From a bacterium (GTDB lineage: Bacteria > Bacillota > Bacilli > Lactobacillales > Streptococcaceae): 64,000 bases of DNA. A model generated the notes under the pieces. It was not told where the DNA came from and did no database searches. It saw nothing but the letters and a program-made list of their open reading frames with translations. Position numbers and translations under genes: made by a program. The DNA is taken from assembly GCA_905221345.1 (NCBI GenBank), contig CAJNCW010000002.1, positions 1-64,000 on the forward strand, given 5' to 3'. Shown piece after piece: positions 9,048 through 20,641 of this stretch (position 1 is its first letter; each line of letters starts with the position of its first letter).

Positions 9048-9082
9048 AAGGTGAATAGGTTGCCATTACATTTTTTCACCTC
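9048..9082 (-). promoter_or_regulatory. Leader hairpin before the methyltransferase
   Basis: In the roughly 100-base leader GAGGTGAA (9082-9075) can pair with TTCACCTT (9055-9048). The hairpin holds an SD-like GAGG followed by ATG-TAA and a six-codon ORF (MATYSP). It could be a translational attenuator, but this is speculative. Confidence 0.25.
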
Positions 9083-9116
9083 TACAAATTCTAATTTATC
9101 AATTTTAGTCCATCTC

Positions 9117-9125
9117 ATTATATCA
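9117..9125 (-). promoter_or_regulatory. Extended -10 promoter of the methyltransferase
   Basis: TGATATAAT on the minus strand places the transcript start near 9110, leaving a leader of about 100 bases before the chosen start codon. Confidence 0.6.
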
Positions 9126-9241
9126 TTTTTTCTTCTTGGCTTAGGTTAGTATTTAGAGAGCTTGCGCCGTCTTCTAAGGCTATCTTAAAGGATATCTCCG
9201 CTACTTTTCATATACCTCGATAGTTTTTATATCATCAAAAA

Positions 9242-9299
9242 AAGAATTAAGCAAAACAGTTTTCACTCAAGTAGTGATTCATTGTTTTTCTTAATTCTA
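9242..9299 (-). terminator. Probable replacement terminator of the nanK-like gene
   Basis: AGAATTAAG...CAAAACA pairs with TGTTTTT...CTTAATTCT, with an inner CACT/AGTG stem. It stands just after the half-hairpin left at the nanK end. The rest of 9126-9241 shows no gene. Confidence 0.4.
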
Positions 9300-9304
9300 T
9301 AATT

Positions 9305-9398
9305 CCAAACTAGGATTATTTTGTTTTGAAATGATAATAGGCTCCCAACATCCCTGCTGTATTTTGATGATGGGCAAATTCTAATCGTGTTTTTTCAG
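9305..9398. repeat. Right copy of the nanK 3'-end duplication
   Basis: This stretch contains the true end of the nanK-like gene plus CCAAACTAGG, the right arm of the ancestral terminator. The left copy is at 7970-8062 in the same orientation. The pair forms direct repeats around an insert of about 1.24 kb. Confidence 0.8.
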
Positions 9399-10194
9399 CT
9401 AGGCTTGGTACTAAAGCTTCTTTCAAGGCTGTACGGATCTTGGGTTTGAGGATAGCCTCTTGTCCCATAATACCGCCACCAAGAATGACCACTTCTGGAT
9501 TGGCAACATAGCAAATATTTGCCAGACCTTTTCCAAGGTAATCTACCATGCGGTCAATCCCAGCCATACAGATCTTGTTTCCTTCAGTGGCTTCCTTAAA
9601 GATGCGTCGGCCATTCCACTGATCAACTGGATCTCCGTGACCTGCTGCTACATACTCCACCAAGGCTGTCGTGGAAGCGAGATCTTGGAACGCTCCATCC
9701 TGCATGTGCATATAACCAACTTCGCAGGCTGAATTGCTAAATCCATGGAAAACTTTCCCATCCATAATCAAGCAACCACCAATACCGGTTCCAATAGTCA
9801 AGCAAAGTGTGACACTCGCTCCCTTTCCTGAACCAGATACTGCCTCAGCCAGACCTGCACAGTTGACGTCATTCTCAATTTCACAAGGAATCGAAAAGCT
9901 CGTCTCGATTTCCTTCTTGAACTGGGTTCCTGCATAGTTAGGGATTTGAGGTCCCGCATAGAAAATCTCGCCTTTGTCAGGATCTACCATTCCTGCAGAA
10001 GAAATAGCAACACCTGCTACTGGACCTTTTTCTAAATAGCTGGCTACGATATCTTTGGTCTTTTGTAAGATATGAGGACCGCCCTTATGCGCCTCTGTTG
10101 GCATTTCATGTGATTCAACAAGTTGGCCTTCTTGGTCAATCAAGCCATATTTGATGTTGGTTCCACCGATATCAATTGCAACGTAGTGTGTCAT
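9316..10194 (-). CDS. nanK: ROK-family sugar kinase, probable N-acetylmannosamine kinase
   Basis: This 292-residue ROK kinase has the N-terminal phosphate-binding AIDIGGTNIKYGLID (about 6-20), an IENDVNCAGLAE sugar-binding segment, the TIGTGIGGCLI motif and a C-terminal adenosine-binding EVVILGGGIMG. The usual ROK zinc motif (CxCGxxGCxE) is not seen; the corresponding region reads SNSACEVGYMHMQDG. The neighbours (lyase upstream, NanE further on) suggest phosphorylation of ManNAc to ManNAc-6-P. An AAGGAGG ribosome site precedes ATG. It is translated 17 bases after the lyase. Kinase substrate is inferred from context only. Confidence 0.85.
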   Translation of the reverse strand: MTHYVAIDIGGTNIKYGLIDQEGQLVESHEMPTEAHKGGPHILQKTKDIVASYLEKGPVAGVAISSAGMVDPDKGEIFYAGPQIPNYAGTQFKKEIETSFSIPCEIENDVNCAGLAEAVSGSGKGASVTLCLTIGTGIGGCLIMDGKVFHGFSNSACEVGYMHMQDGAFQDLASTTALVEYVAAGHGDPVDQWNGRRIFKEATEGNKICMAGIDRMVDYLGKGLANICYVANPEVVILGGGIMGQEAILKPKIRTALKEALVPSLAEKTRLEFAHHQNTAGMLGAYYHFKTK

Positions 10195-10211
10195 AAATAC
10201 CTCCTTATGGA

Positions 10212-11129
10212 TTAGAGGAAGCGCTCCTTGGTTTCACGAATCAAGGCTGCAGCTGCTTCTACAACTGATCGATCTTCTTCGATTACTGGCGTCAATGGTG
10301 AACGAACTGAACCAATATTCAAGCCTTCATTGATCTTCAAGACTTCTTTGATGACACCGTACATATTTCCATGTGCAGAAGTGAGTTTGCCGATGATTGC
10401 GTTTATAGCGTATTGCAATTCACGCGCTGTTTCCAATTCTTTCTCAGCAATCAACTCATTGAGTTTCAAGAAGAGTTCTGGCATCGCACCATAAGTACCA
10501 CCGATACCAGCTTTAGCACCCATGAGGCGTCCACCTAGGAACTGTTCATCTGGACCGTTAAAGACAATGTGGTCTTCTCCACCAAGGCTGACAAAGGTTT
10601 GGATATCTTGAACTGGCATAGAAGAGTTCTTAACACCGATAACACGAGGATTCTTCAACATTTCAGTGTAGAGACTTGGAGTCAAAGCAACACCTGCTAA
10701 CTGAGGAATGTTGTAAATCACGTAGTCTGTGTTTGGAGCTGCAGAACTGATATCGTTCCAGTATTTGGCAACTGAGTATTCTGGCAAGCGGAAGTAAATC
10801 GGTGGAATCGTTGCAATGGCATCTACACCCAAACTTTCTGCGTGGCGAGCAAGTTCCATACTGTCTTTGGTATTGTTGCAAGCTACGTGAGCGATGATGG
10901 TCAATTTCCCTTTGGCAACTGCCATGACTTCTTCCAAAATCAACTTGCGGTCTGCCACACTTTGGTAAATACATTCACCAGAAGAACCATTGACATAAAG
11001 TCCTTGAACTCCCTTATCAATAAAGTATTGAACCAAGGCACGCGTACGCTCCGGACTGACTTCTCCTTGATCATCATAACATGCGTAGAAGGCTGGAATG
11101 ACACCTTCGTATTTTTTCAAATCTGACAT
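10212..11129 (-). CDS. N-acetylneuraminate lyase
   Basis: The enzyme cleaves N-acetylneuraminate to ManNAc and pyruvate. The 305-residue protein belongs to the DapA/NAL (beta/alpha)8 family: YVNGSSGE (45-52), Tyr139 in YNIPQ and the Schiff-base Lys167 in VIGVKNSS. Its symbol is nanA in E. coli; this is left blank here to avoid confusion with the sialidase nanA below. AGGAG stands 8 bases before ATG. It heads a two-gene unit with the kinase, driven by a TTGAAA-17-TATACT promoter whose -35 overlaps a cre-like site, with the shared nan module directly upstream. Confidence 0.93.
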   Translation of the reverse strand: MSDLKKYEGVIPAFYACYDDQGEVSPERTRALVQYFIDKGVQGLYVNGSSGECIYQSVADRKLILEEVMAVAKGKLTIIAHVACNNTKDSMELARHAESLGVDAIATIPPIYFRLPEYSVAKYWNDISSAAPNTDYVIYNIPQLAGVALTPSLYTEMLKNPRVIGVKNSSMPVQDIQTFVSLGGEDHIVFNGPDEQFLGGRLMGAKAGIGGTYGAMPELFLKLNELIAEKELETARELQYAINAIIGKLTSAHGNMYGVIKEVLKINEGLNIGSVRSPLTPVIEEDRSVVEAAAALIRETKERFL

Positions 11130-11187
11130 AGATTTTCTCCTAAGATTTCTTTTTTCTGCTGAGAGCAGTTCTATTTTTTACAAGTTT

Positions 11188-11216
11188 AGTATACACCTTG
11201 TGAAAATCGCTTTCAA
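11188..11216 (-). promoter_or_regulatory. Promoter of the lyase-kinase unit with overlapping cre-like site
   Basis: TTGAAA (11216-11211) and TATACT (11193-11188) are 17 bases apart on the minus strand. The -35 is part of TTGAAAGCGATTTTCA, which resembles a cre box with about two mismatches, so CcpA binding would block polymerase. Confidence 0.65.
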
Positions 11217-11288
11217 TATCTTGTATACACTTAGATTTTAGTTTCTACTTGTATTTTAGAAACTGTAACGATTGAAAGTAGTTTCAGG
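11217..11288 (-). promoter_or_regulatory. Shared nan promoter module, copy A
   Basis: The 72 bases upstream of the -35 start with CCTGAAACTACTTTCA (a CTGAAA-n4-TTTCA inverted repeat). They then carry TAAAATA...GAAACTAAAATCTA, ending 15 bases before the -35. The same order and spacing occur at 16791-16862 and 20529-20600. It is a likely NanR operator region. Confidence 0.6.
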
Positions 11289-11299
11289 AACGAGCCATC

Positions 11300-11944
11300 C
11301 TACTGGTATTTGGCGAAGATTTTCTCCATCAAACCTGCTTGGAGAAAGACTAGCAAACCAAAACCAAAGAGGATAAAGGCTGACCCACCCAAAAGGAGAG
11401 TGAAGGCGGATAGATAAAGAACCATCACTATGAGAAAGAGAATGGCTAACATGAGGAAGAACCATGGAAAGTTAAAACTTGCCAAGATAAGCCCCTTTTG
11501 CAACACTTCTTTCCAAGACAAATCATAGCGCGCAGCGATGGGATAGCTAGCCAGCATCACGAGAGTGAGGAAGATGAGAATCCCCAAACATATAGCTTTC
11601 ACAAGCTGGAAAGGCAAAGCTGTCTGTCCCCAGAAGAGATAGAGGTCTAAAAGACTCAACAAAACAATGCCTAACTCCATCAAACCTAACTGAAGACCCA
11701 GTTTCAGATTTTGCTTGAAAGCTCTCAGATAGGTTCTGAAAACAGGTACTCGTCTACTTTTCTTAATCTCAAACATGGTTTCATAGAGGCTGATTTTAGC
11801 CACTCCAATCGTCACGATGGGCAAACAAGAGACGACAAAAAGAAGATTGGCTGTCACGATATCCAAGACCTTTTCACTGAAACGCATGAGAAAGTTATCT
11901 GTATCAAATGCTGCCTTGATAAGGCTTACTCCTTTTTGTGCCAT
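11300..11944 (-). CDS. YesL family (DUF624) membrane protein
   Basis: This 214-residue protein has about five hydrophobic helices and the DUF624/YesL pattern, including a conserved N-terminal polar stretch (FDTDNFLMRFSEKVLDIVTANLL). YesL proteins occur beside carbohydrate ABC transporters in Firmicutes, but their role is unknown. AGGAGGAG stands 5 bases before ATG. It lies 20 bases after yhcH and is almost certainly cotranscribed with it. No clear terminator was seen before the copy A module. Confidence 0.8.
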   Translation of the reverse strand: MAQKGVSLIKAAFDTDNFLMRFSEKVLDIVTANLLFVVSCLPIVTIGVAKISLYETMFEIKKSRRVPVFRTYLRAFKQNLKLGLQLGLMELGIVLLSLLDLYLFWGQTALPFQLVKAICLGILIFLTLVMLASYPIAARYDLSWKEVLQKGLILASFNFPWFFLMLAILFLIVMVLYLSAFTLLLGGSAFILFGFGLLVFLQAGLMEKIFAKYQ

Positions 11945-11964
11945 GTTTGCTCCTCCTGATTATT

Positions 11965-12417
11965 TTAATCAATCAAAATTTTAAAGAGATATTTGCGAAC
12001 CTTCTCTTCCATACCTGCATAGCCATTTGGCTGGTGCGGTTCTCCTGGAAAGAAAATCGCAAAATTGTGATAACCCAACAAGAGTGGGTAGCGTTCATGA
12101 CAATGGACAAAACCAATGTCACTCGCTTCGTCGAATGCTACCGCCTCGTCTTTGATACGTGAACCGTAGCTAGAATATTCATGTCCTTCTACCAGCAAAT
12201 GCAAATCTGCATAGTTCTTATGGTGTTCAAATTGATCATTTTCAGCTTGATTGAGGACATTTTCCTGAACAACTAGAAAGACCTTGTCCCCGTCAATCTC
12301 ATACTTACCTAGTTTGAAAGAATCCTTACGGTGCTGATAGAGATAGTCGATAGCCTTATCTAGATTGGGATGAATCCCTTTGTAAAAGGTGATGTTTTTC
12401 AAATCGTCAAAAATCAT
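11965..12417 (-). CDS. YhcH/YjgK/YiaL family protein
   Basis: This 150-residue protein matches the YhcH/YjgK/YiaL cupin-like family. In E. coli yhcH belongs to the nanATEK-yhcH sialic-acid operon, where roles as an anomerase or isomerase for sialic acid breakdown have been proposed. Conserved stretches include YADLHLLVEG (substrate-site His) and FPGEPHQPN near the C-terminus, typical of metal-binding cupins. The ribosome site AAGGAAA precedes ATG. It sits between the SatC gene (with a BOX repeat in between) and yesL, consistent with a sialic-acid function. Confidence 0.88.
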   Translation of the reverse strand: MIFDDLKNITFYKGIHPNLDKAIDYLYQHRKDSFKLGKYEIDGDKVFLVVQENVLNQAENDQFEHHKNYADLHLLVEGHEYSSYGSRIKDEAVAFDEASDIGFVHCHERYPLLLGYHNFAIFFPGEPHQPNGYAGMEEKVRKYLFKILID

Positions 12418-12463
12418 ACTGTTTCCTTCATTTCTGATAGTTAACCAAAATCATAGATTAAGT

Positions 12464-12527
12464 TTATAAGTGTCTGACAAAACTTCACGAAGTAACTGCA
12501 TACTCTCCATTTTGTAGACACTTATAA
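12464..12527. repeat. Inverted repeat next to the BOX element
   Basis: The left arm TTATAAGTGTCTGACAAAA (12464-12482) pairs with TTTTGTAGACACTTATAA (12510-12527), with one unpaired base and a 27-base loop. No T-run follows it closely, so it is more than a plain terminator. It may be a small mobile repeat or an mRNA structure upstream of yhcH. Confidence 0.55.
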
Positions 12528-12540
12528 CTCTGTATTCTCT

Positions 12541-12647
12541 TATACTCAATGAAAATGGAAGAACAAACTAGGAAGCTAACCGCAAGCAATACTTAAGTAT
12601 GGCAAGGTAATGCTGACCTTGTCTGAATTTGATTTTCGAAGAGTATT
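12541..12647. repeat. BOX-type repeat (boxA plus boxC, no boxB)
   Basis: The start TATACTCAATGAAAAT with AACTAGGAAGCTAACCGCA is the boxA pattern, and TTTGATTTTCGAAGAGTATTA is the boxC end. BOX repeats are typical of S. pneumoniae and its closest relatives. The last bases overlap the stop codon of satC. Confidence 0.8.
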
Positions 12648-13485
12648 ATCCTTTAACAGCTCCCATAGTAATACCCTGTGTAAAGGATTTTTGGAAGACA
12701 AGGAAGACTGTTACGATTGGCACGGCTGCAAGAGCGGCACCCGCCATGATCAAACCATAGTTGGTTGCCATTTCGGCCTGCATGGTCGCAACCCCGAGTG
12801 AGATAGTCAAGTTCTGACGTGAAGTCAACATAACCAACTGCATGAAGTAGTCGTTCCAAGTATTGATGAAGGTAAAGATCGCAAGGGCTGCAAATCCTGG
12901 CTTCACAATTGGGAAGGCTACGCTCCAGAAGGTACGAATTTCACCACAACCATCGATTTTAGCTGATTCAAGCAATTCTGTTGGGATGTTTTCGCTGAAT
13001 TGTTTCATGAGGAAGACCCCAAATGGCCATCCAATCAAAGGCAAGATAACTGCCCAAAGAGTATCGTGAATTCCCATGAAGTTGACGATACGTACCAATG
13101 GTACAAGGACAACTTGTTTTGGAAGAGCCATGGCAGCGATAAAGACTGCAAAGAGAATGTGCTGACCATAGAAACGTTTTTTAGCCAATACATATCCTGC
13201 TAAGGATGAAGTTGCACAAACTAGGAACATGGTTACTAGCGAGATAAATACAGAGTTCCACATCCACTGCATAGCAGGGTTTTGCACCATGAGTTGTTGG
13301 AAGTTTTCCATGGTTGGCATTTTAGGGAACCACTGTGGTGGAATCATAATGGTATCCGGTTGTGATTTGAAGGCACCTGTCAAAATCCAGTAGAATGGAA
13401 AGATGAACAGTACGGTCAACAAGAGCAAGATAATCGTTGAAATAACAGTGAAAGCTGTTAAAGGTTTCTTTTGTGTAGGTTGCAT
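12646..13485 (-). CDS. satC: Sialic acid ABC transporter permease SatC
   Basis: This 279-residue CUT1-type permease has about six membrane helices and the cytoplasmic EAA loop (ESAKIDGCGEIRTFW, about 192-206) that contacts the ATPase. With SatA and SatB it would import N-acetylneuraminate; the ATPase is not encoded here and in streptococci is usually the shared MsmK. AAAGGAG precedes ATG and the gene starts 15 bases after satB. Its TAA stop lies within the end of the BOX repeat, so the C-terminus may have been reset by the insertion. Confidence 0.9.
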   Translation of the reverse strand: MQPTQKKPLTAFTVISTIILLLLTVLFIFPFYWILTGAFKSQPDTIMIPPQWFPKMPTMENFQQLMVQNPAMQWMWNSVFISLVTMFLVCATSSLAGYVLAKKRFYGQHILFAVFIAAMALPKQVVLVPLVRIVNFMGIHDTLWAVILPLIGWPFGVFLMKQFSENIPTELLESAKIDGCGEIRTFWSVAFPIVKPGFAALAIFTFINTWNDYFMQLVMLTSRQNLTISLGVATMQAEMATNYGLIMAGAALAAVPIVTVFLVFQKSFTQGITMGAVKG

Positions 13486-13500
13486 AACTGTCTCCTTTCT

Positions 13501-14388
13501 TTAGTATTCTACGTCGTTTCCGAGGATCTTGAATTGAGCAAAGCTGACAATGGCAATCATCACTGCCAAGAAGACACCGATGGTATTTGCATAGCCGTAC
13601 TCTGTCAATTGGAAAGCTTTTTCGTAAAGGTAGTACATCAAGGTACTTGTTGAGTAGTTTGGACCACCAGATGTCAAGAGCTGAATCAAGGCGAAACATT
13701 GGAAAGAGTTGATAGTTGTAATGATTGCGATGTAAAGAGTTGTTGGAAGAAGGCTAGGCCATTTGATCTTCCAGAACACTTGGAACTCAGTCGCACCGTC
13801 AACACGCGCTGCTTCAACTAGTGAGTTATCAATATTTCCCATGGCAGCGATATAAAGGATAATCGGCTGACCAACAGATGTTGTCAAAAGGATAATCATA
13901 ATCGCCATCAATGCCCAGTTTTTATCTCCCAGCCAAGAAATGTTTTGGCTGATGATGTGGCTTGACTTAAGGACAAAGTTTAGAATCCCTGATAGTGGGT
14001 CATAGATCCATTTCCATACAACCGTTACGGCAACACTACCTGTAACTACAGGAAGGAAGAAGACGAAACGATAGAAAGAACGGGCAATGGCATTTTGATG
14101 ATAGGTTTGAGATGCTACAAAGAGCGAGAAGAGAACCACAATCGGTACTGATCCAATAACCAGAATAACGGTATTGATCAAAGACTTGGTAAAGACAGGA
14201 TCTTTAAACATGCGAATGTAGTTGTCCAAACCAACAAACTCAAAGCTGGTCATGGAGTAGTTAAAGAAACTTGTAATGAATCCCATAATCATAGGAGCCA
14301 AGACAAAGATCACAAAGAAGAATAATACTGGTGCTAGGAAAGCATAGGAAATCACTGTTTCCCGCATACGAATTTTATTAACTTTCAC
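13501..14388 (-). CDS. satB: Sialic acid ABC transporter permease SatB
   Basis: This 295-residue CUT1-type permease has six predicted membrane helices and an EAA loop (EAARVDGATEFQVFW). It pairs with SatC. The start is GTG at 14388, with GAGAGG 8 bases upstream; a second GTG three codons earlier (14397) has a poorer ribosome site. It follows satA after a 198-base gap that carries a strong hairpin, which would make the binding protein transcript more abundant than the permease part. Confidence 0.9.
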   Translation of the reverse strand: MKVNKIRMRETVISYAFLAPVLFFFVIFVLAPMIMGFITSFFNYSMTSFEFVGLDNYIRMFKDPVFTKSLINTVILVIGSVPIVVLFSLFVASQTYHQNAIARSFYRFVFFLPVVTGSVAVTVVWKWIYDPLSGILNFVLKSSHIISQNISWLGDKNWALMAIMIILLTTSVGQPIILYIAAMGNIDNSLVEAARVDGATEFQVFWKIKWPSLLPTTLYIAIITTINSFQCFALIQLLTSGGPNYSTSTLMYYLYEKAFQLTEYGYANTIGVFLAVMIAIVSFAQFKILGNDVEY

Positions 14389-14527
14389 AGTCGGCACCTC
14401 TCTTTCAAATAGAATAGTTTTTGATTTTCTTGAACTGTTTTAAAATCAAAATGAAATTTTTTAAGATTCGCTTATGTAAGAACTTCATTTTAATTTCGTG
14501 ACAGTTCCTACCATTTCAAACAAAAGT

Positions 14528-14566
14528 CCCCCTTTTCTTACACCGTAGTGCTCAGGGAAAAGGGGG
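14528..14566 (-). terminator. GC-rich hairpin between satA and satB
   Basis: CCCCCTTTTC pairs perfectly with GAAAAGGGGG around a 19-base loop. The minus-strand transcript continues with ACTTTTGTTTG. It looks like a partial terminator or 3' stabiliser for satA mRNA. The rest of 14389-14586 is AT-rich and shows no gene. Confidence 0.65.
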
Positions 14567-14586
14567 GAATCAATCTGACTTAGTGC

Positions 14587-15966
<1,380 letters not shown>

Positions 15967-15971
15967 CTATT

Positions 15972-15985
15972 TGTATACGTTTTCA
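15972..15985 (-). promoter_or_regulatory. cre box upstream of satA
   Basis: On the minus strand TGAAAACGTATACA fits the cre pattern TGWAANCGNTNWCA with one mismatch. CcpA binding here would repress or roadblock transcription from nanE into satABC. Confidence 0.6.
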
Positions 15986-16029
15986 TTTCATTTGACGCAT
16001 CAACCACTCTCCTCTGTTTTGAGATTGTA

Positions 16030-16728
16030 TTATTTAAGACCGGCAACAAAGCGTTCCGTAATCTCTTTTGGTCTAGTAATAGCTCCACCAACAACGATAC
16101 CTCGCACCCCATATTCAAGGATTTGCTTGGCTTGTTCTGGTGTATGAATCTTCCCTTCAGCGATGACATCCACACCTGCTTCACAAAGTTTTTTGATCAG
16201 TTCAAAGTCTGGACCATCTACTTTCGGACTATAAGAGGTATAACCTGATAGGGTTGTTCCGACAAAATCAACACCTGCTTCAACTGCTGCAATTCCTTCT
16301 TCAAAAGTACTGGTATCAGCCATCAAGAGTTGATGCGGATATTTTTCTTTGACTTGTCGGATAAAGTCTTGGATTTCCAAACCATCGTAACGTTCACGTT
16401 TGGTACAATCCAGAGCAATGACCTCAATGTCTAGTTCAGCCAGTTCATCAACTTCTTTCATAGTAGCTGTAATGAATGGCTCCTGTGGCGGATAGTCACG
16501 TTTGATAATCCCGATAATCGGGAGTTTCGTAACCTCCTTGATCTCCTTGATATCGCGAACACTGTTTGCTCGGATACCGACTGCTCCACCTTGCTCAGCC
16601 GCTTTGACTAGCAAGGGAATGACTCCTCCCGCTTCTGTATAAAGCGGTTCGTGAGGAAGTGCCTGGCAAGAGACAATGATTCCATCTTTGATCTGTTCAA
16701 TCAAGGCTTCTTTGCTAATCTGTGGCAT
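16030..16728 (-). CDS. nanE: N-acetylmannosamine-6-phosphate 2-epimerase
   Basis: NanE converts ManNAc-6-P to GlcNAc-6-P, linking sialic acid to amino-sugar metabolism. The 232-residue (beta/alpha)8 protein shows ISCQA-like N-terminal residues ([10 protein letters not shown]), IGIIKRDY, the conserved DCT and MADTST stretches, and the C-terminal [14 protein letters not shown] phosphate site. ATG at 16728 is preferred: GGGAGGAAAGAGG precedes it, while the earlier in-frame ATG at 16773 lies too close to the -10 element. It heads the nanE-satABC unit. Confidence 0.94.
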   Translation of the reverse strand: MPQISKEALIEQIKDGIIVSCQALPHEPLYTEAGGVIPLLVKAAEQGGAVGIRANSVRDIKEIKEVTKLPIIGIIKRDYPPQEPFITATMKEVDELAELDIEVIALDCTKRERYDGLEIQDFIRQVKEKYPHQLLMADTSTFEEGIAAVEAGVDFVGTTLSGYTSYSPKVDGPDFELIKKLCEAGVDVIAEGKIHTPEQAKQILEYGVRGIVVGGAITRPKEITERFVAGLK

Positions 16729-16761
16729 CCTCTTTCCTCCCTTTCTTGTTCTTATGGGCTT

Positions 16762-16790
16762 ATTATATATCATTTGTTAAGCGCTTTCAA
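16762..16790 (-). promoter_or_regulatory. Promoter of nanE-satABC with overlapping cre-like site
   Basis: TTGAAA (16790-16785), a 17-base spacer and TATAAT (16767-16762). The -35 is embedded in TTGAAAGCGCTTAACA, a cre-like box with one or two mismatches. Confidence 0.7.
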
Positions 16791-16862
16791 TAGTTTGTAG
16801 TGGAATAGATTTCAGTTTCAAAACTATTTTATATAACAGACTATCCTGAAAGTAGTTTCAGG
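16791..16862 (-). promoter_or_regulatory. Shared nan promoter module, copy B
   Basis: The module starts with CCTGAAACTACTTTCAGG, identical to copy A over 16 bases. It continues with TAAAATAGTTTTGAAACTG and AAATCTATTCC. The distance to the -35 is the same 72 bases as in copy A. Confidence 0.65.
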
Positions 16863-16899
16863 CCTCTTAGAATTTCTTATTAGCACACCTCGACTCGAA

Positions 16900-16934
16900 A
16901 GAAAAAGATAGCAAGCTTGAAAACCTACTATCTC
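16900..16934 (-). terminator. Terminator of nanA
   Basis: AGATAG and CTATCT close a hairpin with a loop of about 16 bases, and the minus-strand transcript continues TTTTCTTTC. It lies just downstream of the nanA stop codon. Confidence 0.65.
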
Positions 16935-16973
16935 CTTCTATTTTTACAAAGTCAAATGGTTAGAATTCTTCTC

Positions 16974-20378
<3,405 letters not shown>

Positions 20379-20499
20379 CTAAACAAGTAAAAAGAAAATA
20401 ACCGACTGAATGAGACCTCCCATTCTTCAAACGTCCACTGTTCTTATTCTATGATCAAACAGCGGGAAATTTCCTCCTTTCGCATAATATCTTTCCCTT

Positions 20500-20528
20500 A
20501 TTATACAATAAACTCTGAACTTTATATT
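20500..20528 (-). promoter_or_regulatory. nanA promoter with poor -35
   Basis: TATAAT (20505-20500) is preceded after exactly 17 bases by AATATA instead of TTGAAA. The position matches the -35 of copies A and B, so nanA transcription may need an activator. The interval 20310-20641 holds this promoter, the module and the esterase terminator, and no further gene. Confidence 0.55.
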
Positions 20529-20600
20529 TGGATTGGTATAGAATAGATTTTACTTTTAAAACTATTTTAATATTTCAAATTTCCTAAAAGTACTTTTAGT
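20529..20600 (-). promoter_or_regulatory. Shared nan promoter module, copy C
   Basis: The module starts with ACTAAAAGTACTTTTAGG, a perfect CTAAAAGTACTTTTAG palindrome. It continues with TAAAATAGTTTTAAAAGTA and AAATCTATTC. It has the same 72-base length and internal spacing as copies A and B. Confidence 0.6.
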
Positions 20601-20610
20601 TTTTGGACAT

Positions 20611-20636
20611 AAAAAAGAGAGCTCCTAGGCTCTCTC
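20611..20636 (-). terminator. Terminator of the acetyl esterase gene
   Basis: GAGAGC-tcctag-GCTCTC stem-loop, followed on the minus strand by TTTTTT. It lies 6 to 30 bases after the stop codon. Confidence 0.85.
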
Positions 20637-20641
20637 ATTCA

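Noticed and set aside
9010..9118. Longer methyltransferase starting at 9118
   Set aside because: The ATG at 9118 overlaps the -10 element and would lie upstream of the transcript start; the start at 9010 has a proper ribosome site.
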